Virus record (IMG/VR): IMGVR_UViG_3300021964_000012
Coordinates: 188,001-252,000 of that record
Length of the DNA: 64,000 bases
Strand: one strand, 5' to 3'
Origin: a virus
A program made the position numbers and the translations under genes. Numbering within the stretch: the stretch's first letter is position 1; the number at the start of each line of letters is the position of its first letter. The notes beneath the pieces were generated by a model. That model did no database searches. It saw nothing but the letters and a program-made list of their open reading frames with translations, and was not told the origin of the DNA. This document shows, piece after piece, positions 1 to 6,890 of the stretch.

Positions 1-126
1 CTTACACATAAAAGATTACGTAAAATATCTGCTATGATGTCACGAGAATATAGATTAAGTATGGATCAGACCAAAAGACGCAGACGTGCAGAACTATATC
101 TAAAGTTAAAATCTTCTTCTGTATAG
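1..126 (+). CDS. 3' end of an unidentified plus-strand gene (partial)
   Basis: The window opens inside a plus-strand reading frame that runs without a stop to TAG at 124-126. The 41 visible residues are strongly basic, with four consecutive arginines, and no start codon is seen. The last 21 bases overlap tail-to-tail with the end of the sulfotransferase-like gene. The product cannot be named, and a frame this short could be open by chance. Confidence 0.35.
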   Translation, partial: LTHKRLRKISAMMSREYRLSMDQTKRRRRAELYLKLKSSSV

Positions 127-729
127 TTCATAATCTTCTTCAATATAATTTTCTATATAGGTTTTATTTTGTGCAAACCATTTGTTATACTCAATGGTAA
201 ATTGTGTGGTATATCTACTGGTATTTTCCTGCATCCATTTAATGTCTATACCACTTAATGCACTTAGTATGTGTCTTAGTTGTCGCATATCGCCTGTACT
301 GAACCAATTGTCAATGTTAATAGGTGCATTTTTAATAAAAACATGCTGAGGCACAAAATGCACCAGCAGGTCAACTTGATTAGGTGTGAATTCTTTTGGT
401 AGTTGTTTACCAAGAAACCAATTGCCAATATCTTCAACTGTAAATTTGTACTGGTATTTTGCACTAGTTCCATAGGCAAATGCACTCTTAAGTCTTCCAT
501 AAGGTTCACGTAGGATAGTGAATGTATAAGGAAAATCAATCTTACCATCCCGAGTTGCCATTTGTGCAGCCCATGCGGCAATGGTTTGTGTAGCACATTT
601 TGGAATGTTCACAAACAAGAAATTGTCAACAGTTGGTTTGCTACAATGATATTTTGCTGTTGCAGTTTGAAATCTGTCAAAAAATCTAAATTGTAAGTTG
701 TCACTTACCTTAGATAACAGATACTTCAC
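106..729 (-). CDS. sulfotransferase-like protein
   Basis: The 207-residue product has the two signature segments of PAPS-dependent sulfotransferases. Near residues 42-50 it has a 5'-phosphosulfate loop (IPKCATQTI, compare IPKTAGTS). Near residues 74-84 it has a 3'-phosphate segment (REPYGRLKSAF, compare REPYERLVSAY). Family members move sulfate from PAPS to carbohydrate or other hydroxyl groups. The substrate here is unknown; a surface glycan is an inference from the glycan genes at the other end of the window. The start overlaps the end of the EF-hand gene by one base, so the two are probably co-transcribed. The usual Thr/Gly of the first loop is Cys/Ala, so activity is not certain. Confidence 0.7.
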   Translation of the reverse strand: MKYLLSKVSDNLQFRFFDRFQTATAKYHCSKPTVDNFLFVNIPKCATQTIAAWAAQMATRDGKIDFPYTFTILREPYGRLKSAFAYGTSAKYQYKFTVEDIGNWFLGKQLPKEFTPNQVDLLVHFVPQHVFIKNAPINIDNWFSTGDMRQLRHILSALSGIDIKWMQENTSRYTTQFTIEYNKWFAQNKTYIENYIEEDYELYRRRF

Positions 730-1058
730 TATTTTTTAGCTTTGCCTACTGCTTGTGCACCAAAAAATGCTGCCACAATAGCCGCAACTGATACAAAGTA
801 TACTGCTGCCATATCACCTAATATCTTAGCAGCTTGATCCATGCCAATTATATTTGCTATTAGTACTATTGCAGGATATAGTAACATACCAAACAGTGCA
901 AACCATGCCATGCTACGTTGTGCATCACGCATAGCATCTGCATCTTCTAGTTCTTTGCGTTTGAACTCTAGATACATTGCCTGTTCTTCTTCAGTTACTT
1001 TTCCATCACCGTTTGTATCTGCAGGATGAAAACCTGCTTGTTTAATTTCTTCTGCCAT
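729..1058 (-). CDS. EF-hand membrane protein
   Basis: This 109-residue protein carries one canonical EF-hand calcium loop at residues 14-25 (D14, N16, D18, K20, T22, E25). A charged helix follows, then two hydrophobic segments at about 49-72 and 83-104 and a short basic tail. It is therefore probably an inner-membrane protein with a soluble calcium-binding N terminus. Size and two-helix layout would also suit a holin-like or virion membrane protein, but nothing proves that. A good ribosome site (GGAGAGCTAGA before ATG) supports the start, and a CTAAATA late-type promoter lies 26 bases upstream. Confidence 0.7.
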   Translation of the reverse strand: MAEEIKQAGFHPADTNGDGKVTEEEQAMYLEFKRKELEDADAMRDAQRSMAWFALFGMLLYPAIVLIANIIGMDQAAKILGDMAAVYFVSVAAIVAAFFGAQAVGKAKK

Positions 1059-1083
1059 TCTAGCTCTCCAATGGTTAACTTTC

Positions 1084-1090
1084 TATTTAG
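1084..1090 (-). promoter_or_regulatory. late-type promoter CTAAATA
   Basis: CTAAATA on the minus strand, overlapping the stop of the upstream gene and 26 bases before the EF-hand gene start. It is a variant of the T4 late element TATAAATA. Confidence 0.4.
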
Positions 1091-1620
1091 TTTGCTAATG
1101 GGTTGTCCAAAGCCCTTTGTATTTTACGCATAAGTCTATCTTCTAGTTCTTTAGTATCGCGATTTACTGTTTCTCTTAAACTATCTCGTTTAGTTTCAAA
1201 TCTACTTTCAGCATCGGTTATCATATTACGCACATCATCTACACTTTTACGAACCATGTCTTCAGTTCTATCTGCTTGTTGCTCAATACGCAGTATGTCA
1301 TCACGTAATCCGCCTTTAATATCACGTGTATATTCCACAGTGTCTTCCATTTTGGATTCCATGATTTGCATACGTTTGTCATATGCATTGATTTTTGCTT
1401 CATATTCTTCTTGTTGTTCAACAAACTCTATAGCTTGTTCAACCTTTTGATACATTAGAAAGCCACCATATAATGCACCAAGCACACTACCAATAACTGC
1501 AACAAGAGCAGACATTGACATAAAACTCACTTTAAAACCAAGGATACGAAACTCTTTATTTTTAAGGTTTTCTATACCCTCTTCGATATTTTCAAGTTCA
1601 TCTCCTAAATTTTTAGCCAT
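1087..1620 (-). CDS. single-pass membrane protein with long coiled coil
   Basis: The 177-residue product has a charged N terminus, one transmembrane helix at about 33-57, and then a long heptad-rich, highly charged region (about 60-170) that should form a coiled coil. No enzymatic motif is seen. A clear ribosome site (GGAGAGAAC) precedes ATG. It lies between the EF-hand membrane protein and the exported-protein run, so a role at the cell envelope or in membrane-bound assembly is plausible but unproven. Confidence 0.65.
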   Translation of the reverse strand: MAKNLGDELENIEEGIENLKNKEFRILGFKVSFMSMSALVAVIGSVLGALYGGFLMYQKVEQAIEFVEQQEEYEAKINAYDKRMQIMESKMEDTVEYTRDIKGGLRDDILRIEQQADRTEDMVRKSVDDVRNMITDAESRFETKRDSLRETVNRDTKELEDRLMRKIQRALDNPLAN

Positions 1621-1632
1621 GTTCTCTCCAAA

Positions 1633-2082
1633 CTACTTTACAGTTTTTTCAATTTTAACATTATTCTTAAGTTTGTTTTTAAGTTGCAGTTCTCGTAACT
1701 TTTTTAGTTCTTGTTCCAGTTTCAAAACTTCTAGTCTTTTCTTTTTAAGCTCTAACTGGTATAGTGTATTACAGTTTATACGTTCTTTAGGACCGTCTAA
1801 TGGTACAGTTATTCTTGCATAAACACCTATATCTTTGGTACTGTTGCCTACGGTTGTATTGTCGTCAAAAGGACTTTGATAGTTATCAATGATGCCAGTC
1901 ACACCAAATTCCAAGTTGGTACTACCACCGATAGCATTTTGGCAATCTAAATCGCCTGCTTTGAATTTATCACTGGAAAAGTTGCTAGATGCGTTTGGTA
2001 ATTGAAGATTTAATGAACTACTGTTAGCGAATGCATAGTTGGATAAAATTGTTAAGATTAATAATAATAAAAAATTTTTCAT
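1633..2082 (-). CDS. exported protein with C-terminal helix
   Basis: This 149-residue protein starts with a typical signal peptide (MKNFLLLLILTILSNYAFA, likely cut after residue 19). Residues 40-95 look like a beta-rich domain with two cysteines. The last 45 residues form a Lys/Leu/Glu-rich helix. It lies in a run of four neighbouring genes whose products also begin with signal peptides. Such runs accompany 'curli-related' clusters reported for pelagimyophages; no CsgG pore is visible here, so that link is only suggested by context. Confidence 0.6.
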   Translation of the reverse strand: MKNFLLLLILTILSNYAFANSSSLNLQLPNASSNFSSDKFKAGDLDCQNAIGGSTNLEFGVTGIIDNYQSPFDDNTTVGNSTKDIGVYARITVPLDGPKERINCNTLYQLELKKKRLEVLKLEQELKKLRELQLKNKLKNNVKIEKTVK

Positions 2083-2084
2083 GC

Positions 2085-2468
2085 CTATTCATGCTTGAAT
2101 CTAGAACATATTTTTGAAGAAATGGTTGAAGATCTTAAATCTTCAGTTCTTATCTTCGACCTACTACATATATATTCAGCCTTGTATTTGTCAATTTCTC
2201 TTATATAAACATCTACTTCAGTACGTTCTAAATATTTTATGTTCAATATTGTATATTGAGACACAAATGGTATAGGTCTCCAGTCCTTGTCAAACACTCC
2301 TATCTCATAATAGTCCACATCATTCCTTTTGTTGAAAATTTCCATACGAGTAACCAAGAGGTCATCCATATAAGCATATTTCCACTTAGGATAGGTTGGT
2401 GTCATCTCATGACCAAAACTGCCATGTGAAAACAATATCAACCATAATATTATGAAATATTTATACAT
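2085..2468 (-). CDS. exported protein, chaperone-like pattern
   Basis: The 127-residue product has a cleavable signal peptide (about residues 1-19, ending HGSFG). Alternating beta-strand segments follow, with a late Y-I-C and two further cysteines near the C terminus. The strand pattern vaguely recalls the N-terminal half of periplasmic pilus chaperones, but no diagnostic motif is present. It sits two bases from the preceding exported gene and is adjacent to a pilin-like exported protein, so a periplasmic partner role is an inference. Confidence 0.55.
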   Translation of the reverse strand: MYKYFIILWLILFSHGSFGHEMTPTYPKWKYAYMDDLLVTRMEIFNKRNDVDYYEIGVFDKDWRPIPFVSQYTILNIKYLERTEVDVYIREIDKYKAEYICSRSKIRTEDLRSSTISSKICSRFKHE

Positions 2469-2972
2469 CTATTGGGCTACACAAACTGCCTCAACATTTG
2501 CAGTATAGTTTCCACCTGGAAATGCTTTGTTACCGCCATATGTTGCAATCGAAGTTGATTTGAACCAAGTTGATCCAGTTGCAGTTAAATCATACTGTGT
2601 TGTCTGTCCAAATGTGGTTTTGTTTGTGTCATAGCTTGCCATACCAGTTGCATCACTTACTGAACTTACACTTGTTGATCCTGTCCATGTTACAGTGTCA
2701 CCAAGTGAAGGACTTGTACTAAATGATGTTGGTGTTGTAATCTGTGCATAATATGCATCAGCAAGTGTTACATCATATCTAACTATAGGTTCTACACCAC
2801 CATCTGATGCTGACGTTGTAAGTGTGTAAGCATTAGGGTTACCATATGTTCCTGGTGTGTCTGTTGTTATAACACACCGTGACTGTACAGTTCCACTGAT
2901 TGGTACATCAACTGCTTGTGCCGAAAATGCAAATAAACTCATAGCAATAAAAATTGTTGCTTTTTTGAGCAT
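2469..2972 (-). CDS. exported pilin-like beta protein
   Basis: This 167-residue protein has a standard signal peptide ending AFSAQA (residue 20). The mature part starts DVPISGTVQSRC, is rich in Thr/Ser/Gly, and ends with a second cysteine in EAVCVAQ. A Cys in the first strand and another near the C terminus is the layout of fimbrial or spore-coat-U type adhesin subunits. I cannot assign the exact family. Together with the adjacent exported proteins it may form a surface structure made during infection. It starts one base from the previous gene's end, indicating one transcript. Confidence 0.55.
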   Translation of the reverse strand: MLKKATIFIAMSLFAFSAQAVDVPISGTVQSRCVITTDTPGTYGNPNAYTLTTSASDGGVEPIVRYDVTLADAYYAQITTPTSFSTSPSLGDTVTWTGSTSVSSVSDATGMASYDTNKTTFGQTTQYDLTATGSTWFKSTSIATYGGNKAFPGGNYTANVEAVCVAQ

Positions 2973-2983
2973 GTTTCTTTCTC

Positions 2984-3874
2984 CTATTTGTACTGCTGAG
3001 AAACCATTTTCTCATGCAATATTTGTTGAGCTAGGCCATTCCTAAGACCTGCTTTGTTCTCTGGTAGTTTAGCATCTACCAATCTAGTTGTTTCTTTGTA
3101 CTGTCCGCCTGGAATAGTTGCAGTAAGATATTGATTACTAACTGCTACATCCATTGCTCTATTCATCTGTTCTATTCTTTGATTTTCAGCAAATAGAGCT
3201 GCGGCATCTGTAGCACTCATTAGTTTTTGCAATCTATACTTTCGTTTTGCTTCTTCTGCGGCTTCTTTCTCTTCTTCTTCTTTTTCGCTTAATCTTTCTT
3301 CGTTTTCTTCTATAGATACTTTTTCTTCACTGCTTAAATTTACGTATTCATCTTGTGTTGCATCATACAATTCTACTTTTACTTCTGGAATAACTGGAAC
3401 TGGCGTTTTGTATCCAGGACAGTTAGGACTAAACTGAGGATCATAACAAGGATCAACTTTGTAACTGTAGATCACAGTTGGTTCTTCAATAGTACCTGTA
3501 CCCTCTACTTCTATTGATCCATCGCCCCATGCTTCTCTTGGAATATCTCCTATTCCAATAACCTTACGTACTTCTATTCCTCCTGGTGCGCCTGACCAGT
3601 CTTCTGTATCTCTAAAAACGTATCCAGTTCCATTTGCATTTTTGTTCTGTACGTGAACTTTCATGTCGTCTTCTGTTTTCTTGTTAGGTGTGTATTTGTA
3701 AAACACACCATTGATGTCTAAACCTGGAGGAGCAGGCAATATGTTAGGCATACTCCAACTCAAACCGTTTTGTGCCGCGTTTGGAGTTGTACCATAATAT
3801 GGTGCAATGTTATCAGAGTAACAATAGTAGGGATAAAATCCCACCAATACTCCAAGTAGCAGCTTTTTTAACAT
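2984..3874 (-). CDS. exported protein with charged coiled coil
   Basis: The 296-residue protein has a signal peptide (about 1-20). A Pro/Gly-rich domain follows with two cysteines in a DPCYDPQFSPNCPGY segment (about 142-156). Then comes a very acidic Glu/Lys coiled coil (about 185-225) and a helical C terminus. It overlaps the upstream exported gene by 62 bases. The signal peptide and an AAGGAAG-type ribosome site nevertheless support this start. No enzyme motif is seen. It is probably part of the same envelope-associated cluster. Confidence 0.6.
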   Translation of the reverse strand: MLKKLLLGVLVGFYPYYCYSDNIAPYYGTTPNAAQNGLSWSMPNILPAPPGLDINGVFYKYTPNKKTEDDMKVHVQNKNANGTGYVFRDTEDWSGAPGGIEVRKVIGIGDIPREAWGDGSIEVEGTGTIEEPTVIYSYKVDPCYDPQFSPNCPGYKTPVPVIPEVKVELYDATQDEYVNLSSEEKVSIEENEERLSEKEEEEKEAAEEAKRKYRLQKLMSATDAAALFAENQRIEQMNRAMDVAVSNQYLTATIPGGQYKETTRLVDAKLPENKAGLRNGLAQQILHEKMVSQQYK

Positions 3875-4364
3875 CTACTTGTTCTTCCTTACCGTTCTTT
3901 TCGTGTTTCTGTTTATCTTCATGTGATTCCCAACCAATCTTGGCTGCTTCTCCAATTTTGCCTTCATATGGACAAGGAGTACCTGCCATCATCATTGCAT
4001 CAAACACTTTTGCATCTTGACACATAACGGAAACTGCGGCAACTTTCATGCCCATGTCATACAATGTCTTTGCATTTTTTAATCTTATACAGTTGTCTTC
4101 TGTAAATGTGGTACCTGCACTTATACCTAATATCTGTGTTTGTACTGCACCAGCAACACCTATTGTACATAAATCGCTATTGTTGCCTGTGTTAAACTGC
4201 GGCGATATAGCACTTGGTGGTGGCGATTTTACAGTTGTTTCCATATTTCCTTCAGTAATAATTTTACTGTTCGTTGTGCTTTCTGTTACTATTGTTTCTG
4301 CAAGTACATTGGTCATAGTCATAAAAAACACAATTATTGTGCAAATAAATAATTTTTTAATCAT
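3813..4364 (-). CDS. exported protein with C-terminal hydrophobic anchor
   Basis: I chose the internal ATG at 4364 because AGGAAAAG lies at proper spacing and a signal peptide (MIKKLFICTIIVFFMTM, cut near NVLA-E) follows. The upstream GTG at 4388 would bury it. The 183-residue product has three cysteines in a conserved-looking middle region (DLCTIG, DNCIRL, VMCQDA, PCPYEG), a lysine/glutamate stretch, and a hydrophobic C terminus ending in five leucines that could anchor it. It is the first gene of the exported run, with a TATAAATA promoter 66 bases upstream. Confidence 0.6.
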   Translation of the reverse strand: MIKKLFICTIIVFFMTMTNVLAETIVTESTTNSKIITEGNMETTVKSPPPSAISPQFNTGNNSDLCTIGVAGAVQTQILGISAGTTFTEDNCIRLKNAKTLYDMGMKVAAVSVMCQDAKVFDAMMMAGTPCPYEGKIGEAAKIGWESHEDKQKHEKNGKEEQVDVKKAATWSIGGILSLLLLL

Positions 4365-4429
4365 TGATTCTTTTCCTAGATAATACACGACTATTTATTT
4401 GCATAAAAACATTAGTTTCTTACTGCAAA

Positions 4430-4437
4430 TATTTATA
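4430..4437 (-). promoter_or_regulatory. late promoter TATAAATA
   Basis: A perfect T4 late element on the minus strand, 66 bases before the first gene of the exported-protein run (2469-4364). It should make that run late-expressed. Confidence 0.65.
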
Positions 4438-4463
4438 GATCTCATGATTTGTTTTTCGTACGA

Positions 4464-4522
4464 ACAAAATTTTGACGGTCACAATAATTTGTACCAAAAT
4501 TAGGTACAAAATTTTGACGGTC
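4464..4522. repeat. pair of 17-base direct repeats around a small hairpin
   Basis: The 17-mer ACAAAATTTTGACGGTC occurs exactly at 4464-4480 and 4506-4522. Each copy contains the palindrome CAAAATTTTG. Between them is an inverted pair (GTACC at 4491-4495, GGTAC at 4503-4507), and just before lies the palindrome TTCGTACGAA. The block fills the spacer between the 73-residue gene and the late promoter at 4430. Confidence 0.7.
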
Positions 4523-4525
4523 TGT

Positions 4526-4747
4526 CTAATAGATTTTGGTTTTTTTTGGGTCAACTCGACGTGGTTCGCATACTGCGATATAATTTTGAGTTTTTACTTC
4601 ACCTTCGCCTGCACGTGAATTTGGCACACTGGGTTGGTTGTTGAGTCTTTCTGCAAAATACTTACAACTATCAATGCTGTGAAAGTACATATTTTGATTT
4701 ACTATATTTTTTCCAAGGTAGACTATTAGTAAAAACACATGAGTCAT
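4526..4747 (-). CDS. small exported or membrane-anchored protein
   Basis: The 73-residue product begins with a short hydrophobic stretch (MTHVFLLIVYLG) that could be a signal or anchor, and has single cysteines in SCKYF and AVCEP. No family is recognised. Its ATG overlaps the TGA-end of the next upstream gene by four bases, which argues that it is a translated gene. A repeat-containing spacer follows it. Confidence 0.5.
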   Translation of the reverse strand: MTHVFLLIVYLGKNIVNQNMYFHSIDSCKYFAERLNNQPSVPNSRAGEGEVKTQNYIAVCEPRRVDPKKTKIY

Positions 4748-5217
4748 GAGTACATTATAGCACTAATAATACCACCAGCAATAACAATAAGTATACCGAA
4801 TCCCATTAATGCCATCTTTATATCTGACCAAAGTTCTTCATTTTCTTTTTTGGCTTTGATACGTGCTTGACGTTGTGCTTCTTTGTGTTCAGCAATACGT
4901 CTTGCACGTTCTTCGAGTATGCCTGCCCAAGTTCCTGGGCCAAATCGTAGATTGACAAGTGTGGCTATTTCTTGTAGTTTTTCAGCAGCTAGTTTTTGAT
5001 CAATTGTTTCTTGTGCAATGTGAGCAGTGTCAAATTGTTCTTTGACACCCATCTGGCGTTTGTTAACTTTTTTGTCTAACTCTTGTTTTCCACGTAATAG
5101 ATTGTCGATATGACCGCCTATCTCGCTTATGTCTTGACAGGTTTGAATATTTGATTTTATAAAGTCAACACTACTTTTTACCAGGGCAATCCCTGCTAAT
5201 ATTTCTGCAACTGGCAT
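4744..5217 (-). CDS. coiled-coil protein with C-terminal membrane helix
   Basis: The 157-residue protein is helical and highly charged (about residues 25-130), with one hydrophobic segment at the C terminus (about 134-154, MALMGFGILIVIAGGIISAI). It would be a tail-anchored or C-terminally anchored membrane protein. No enzymatic motif is present. A CTAAATA promoter at 5269-5275 followed by a hairpin precedes it, so expression is probably late. The function is unknown. Confidence 0.6.
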   Translation of the reverse strand: MPVAEILAGIALVKSSVDFIKSNIQTCQDISEIGGHIDNLLRGKQELDKKVNKRQMGVKEQFDTAHIAQETIDQKLAAEKLQEIATLVNLRFGPGTWAGILEERARRIAEHKEAQRQARIKAKKENEELWSDIKMALMGFGILIVIAGGIISAIMYS

Positions 5218-5233
5218 ATCATTCCTCTGTTCC

Positions 5234-5262
5234 TCCAGGTAGGAACCTATCTAGCTCCTGGA
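5234..5262 (-). promoter_or_regulatory. 5'-leader hairpin
   Basis: TCCAGG at 5234-5239 pairs with CCTGGA at 5257-5262, with a nested TAGG/CCTA. The expected start of transcription from the CTAAATA at 5269-5275 is about 5263, so the hairpin would form the very 5' end of the mRNA. Confidence 0.45.
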
Positions 5263-5268
5263 CAGCTA

Positions 5269-5275
5269 TATTTAG
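5269..5275 (-). promoter_or_regulatory. late-type promoter CTAAATA
   Basis: CTAAATA on the minus strand, 52 bases before the gene at 4744-5217 and immediately before a leader hairpin. Confidence 0.5.
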
Positions 5276-5280
5276 CGGTA

Positions 5281-5463
5281 CTAAGGAATTAAATTCTTAT
5301 CAGATAATATACACACGGCACTGGTATTTTTTGGAAACCGATTACTGACATCTTTGTATTTTTTTGTTGCAATGTTACACACTTCTTCAGTTTCAAACAC
5401 ACCAATAAACTCTACGTGTGCATCTACTGTCAGTAGGTGAACTATAACTAATATCCAAACCAT
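5281..5463 (-). CDS. small exported protein
   Basis: The longest frame starts at TTG 5481, inside the U-tract of a terminator. I therefore prefer ATG 5463, which gives 60 residues beginning with a hydrophobic signal-like stretch (MVWILVIVHLLTVDA). Two cysteines follow (EEVCN, AVCIL), compatible with a small disulfide-bonded exported protein. No ribosome site precedes the ATG. A GTAAATA element ends eight bases upstream, suggesting a nearly leaderless mRNA. The family is unknown. Confidence 0.45.
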   Translation of the reverse strand: MVWILVIVHLLTVDAHVEFIGVFETEEVCNIATKKYKDVSNRFPKNTSAVCILSDKNLIP

Positions 5464-5470
5464 AACATTA

Positions 5471-5477
5471 TATTTAC
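5471..5477 (-). promoter_or_regulatory. possible late-type promoter GTAAATA
   Basis: A near-consensus NTAAATA lies between a strong terminator and the start of the 60-residue gene. It predicts transcription starting two bases before the ATG. Confidence 0.3.
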
Positions 5478-5478
5478 T

Positions 5479-5504
5479 CAAAAAAATAGCACCCGAAGGT
5501 GCTA
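5479..5504 (-). terminator. rho-independent terminator of the porin unit
   Basis: On the minus strand a TAGCACC/GGTGCTA stem with a TTCG tetraloop (5487-5504) is followed by a run of seven T. It ends the porin transcript 23 bases after the stop codon. Confidence 0.85.
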
Positions 5505-5526
5505 CTTTTATAATGTTTATTGTGTA

Positions 5527-6513
5527 TTAGAAAGAAGCGGCAATTTTAAATTGTAAAACTGAACCATCATCATCTGTTGATGCTTCTCCACCGTTCTTGT
5601 ACTCATAGTCTGTGTAGTTTACATAACCAGTTAAACCTGGTGCAATAGCATGTTTAAGTTCAACCATGTTTTGCTTTAAGTTTTCTTTTTCAGAACCTGA
5701 TACATCTAATGCATCTTCTGATTCCATTGTTGAAACTGCAACAGTTGTAGTGTCATTAATTGCATAACTTGCACCACCGCCTACTGTTTCAATGTCCTCG
5801 TCTGCACCTTCTACAGTACTCATTGCACCAATAAGTGTTACTGCACCAAATGATACTTTAGCACCAATGCTTTGTGACTCATTGTCAATTGCACCTGATA
5901 CTTCTTGCATGCCTTTTGTGTAACCAATTTTGATGTTTTCATGAGTGTAACTTGCACCATATGCAGTTGAATCAGTTGCGCCTGTTGCGCCTGAATCCAT
6001 GTAACTTACACCAGCTTGTATTCCGCCGAAACTTGGAGAAATGTATGATACTTTGTCAAGATCTGCACCATATGTTTTTTCACCTGCATTTGATTGAATT
6101 GAAGCATTGGTGTATGTGCCAGTTACTTCTTCGTCCATGATGTCTTGCTCACCAATACCAAAGTTGTCTGTAACTGCATCGTTACCGCCTAGTATTAGTT
6201 TACCAGCAGCACCTGAAATATAAATTGATGATTCGTCAATGGTTGCATTTGTGTCTGCAACTGTTGCCATTTCAACAACCATACCATAGTTTAGGCCACT
6301 ATCAGTTTTGTTTGAGAAAGTAAATTTAATTTCATTATCTGTGTTGCCCATTGAATCACCTTTTTGTGAAGCAATTTGTGAATCAACATCTTTATAATAA
6401 AATTCGGAACTACCAGAAATAGTAAATTCTGGCTTATTAACTGTGGCTTCTTGTGCCAAAGCAGTTGTACTCAGCAGTGTAGCTATCACTGCCAACGGGG
6501 CTAGTTTTTTCAT
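5527..6513 (-). CDS. outer-membrane porin
   Basis: The 328-residue product has a signal peptide (MKKLAPLAVIATLLSTTALA) and a mature start typical of Gram-negative trimeric porins. Repeated amphipathic strands follow, including SGSSEFYYKD, KFTFSNKTDSGLNYGMVVEM, GKLILGG and FGGIQAGVSYMD. The C terminus is FKIAASF, ending in the phenylalanine needed for BAM recognition. No SLH domain is present, which argues against a cyanobacterial porin. Length and strand pattern match alphaproteobacterial porins, so it was probably taken from a host. It stands alone between a CTAAATA promoter with leader hairpin and a strong terminator. Possible roles are altering nutrient uptake or masking receptors against superinfection. 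Confidence 0.85.
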   Translation of the reverse strand: MKKLAPLAVIATLLSTTALAQEATVNKPEFTISGSSEFYYKDVDSQIASQKGDSMGNTDNEIKFTFSNKTDSGLNYGMVVEMATVADTNATIDESSIYISGAAGKLILGGNDAVTDNFGIGEQDIMDEEVTGTYTNASIQSNAGEKTYGADLDKVSYISPSFGGIQAGVSYMDSGATGATDSTAYGASYTHENIKIGYTKGMQEVSGAIDNESQSIGAKVSFGAVTLIGAMSTVEGADEDIETVGGGASYAINDTTTVAVSTMESEDALDVSGSEKENLKQNMVELKHAIAPGLTGYVNYTDYEYKNGGEASTDDDGSVLQFKIAASF

Positions 6514-6548
6514 AGTCTTCTCTTATGTCCTTAAGGTTTAATTTTAAA

Positions 6549-6585
6549 TGTAGGAAATATATAGAATATATATTTCGTTCCTACA
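6549..6585 (-). promoter_or_regulatory. leader hairpin of the porin mRNA
   Basis: TGTAGGAA (6549-6556) pairs with TTCCTACA (6578-6585), with an inner ATATAT/ATATAT stem. The predicted transcription start (about 6583) falls within the outer arm, so the porin mRNA should begin with this hairpin. Confidence 0.55.
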
Positions 6586-6588
6586 TTA

Positions 6589-6595
6589 TATTTAG
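6589..6595 (-). promoter_or_regulatory. late-type promoter CTAAATA of the porin
   Basis: CTAAATA on the minus strand just upstream of the leader hairpin and 76 bases before the porin start. Confidence 0.5.
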
Positions 6596-6602
6596 TCAAC
6601 AG

Positions 6603-6881
6603 TTATCTACTCTCTAAATTTTTAATTCGTTTTTCTAGTAGATCAATCTTCTTTGTGATTTTTGGATAACGTTTACGCCACAAGTCTTCTGGCTCTTGTA
6701 ACCATGTCCATCCATACTTTTGTGCAATGTTCTCCATGAAGGTGTCAAACTTACTCACTGCCCATATTGCCATACGTGTATCTTTGAACCAAAACAAAAA
6801 TGCCGCACCTGCTAAACTTCCTACTATGCCAGTATATATCCAAAGTCTATCACTTGCCATACGTTCTATCATTTCCCACAT
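6603..6881 (-). CDS. small membrane protein with C-terminal coiled coil
   Basis: The 92-residue product has one transmembrane helix (about 14-32, WIYTGIVGSLAGAAFLFWF), an amphipathic middle and a charged helical C terminus. Size and layout are compatible with a holin-like or accessory membrane protein, but there is no specific motif. It lies nine bases after the neighbouring gene and seems to be co-transcribed with it. Confidence 0.55.
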   Translation of the reverse strand: MWEMIERMASDRLWIYTGIVGSLAGAAFLFWFKDTRMAIWAVSKFDTFMENIAQKYGWTWLQEPEDLWRKRYPKITKKIDLLEKRIKNLESR

Positions 6882-6890
6882 ATCATTCTC

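Noticed and set aside
1633-4364. CsgG curli pore in the exported run
   Set aside because: None of the proteins has a lipobox followed by the CsgG domain; all have cleavable signal peptides without a lipid-anchoring Cys at the right place.
4397-4437. A 5'-terminal hairpin after the TATAAATA at 4430
   Set aside because: The inverted repeat ATTTGCA/TGCAAAT overlaps the promoter itself, so one arm would lie upstream of the transcription start.
6587-6598. A sigma-70 promoter (TTGACT and TATAAT) at the porin
   Set aside because: The two boxes are only about five bases apart, far from the 16-18 needed.
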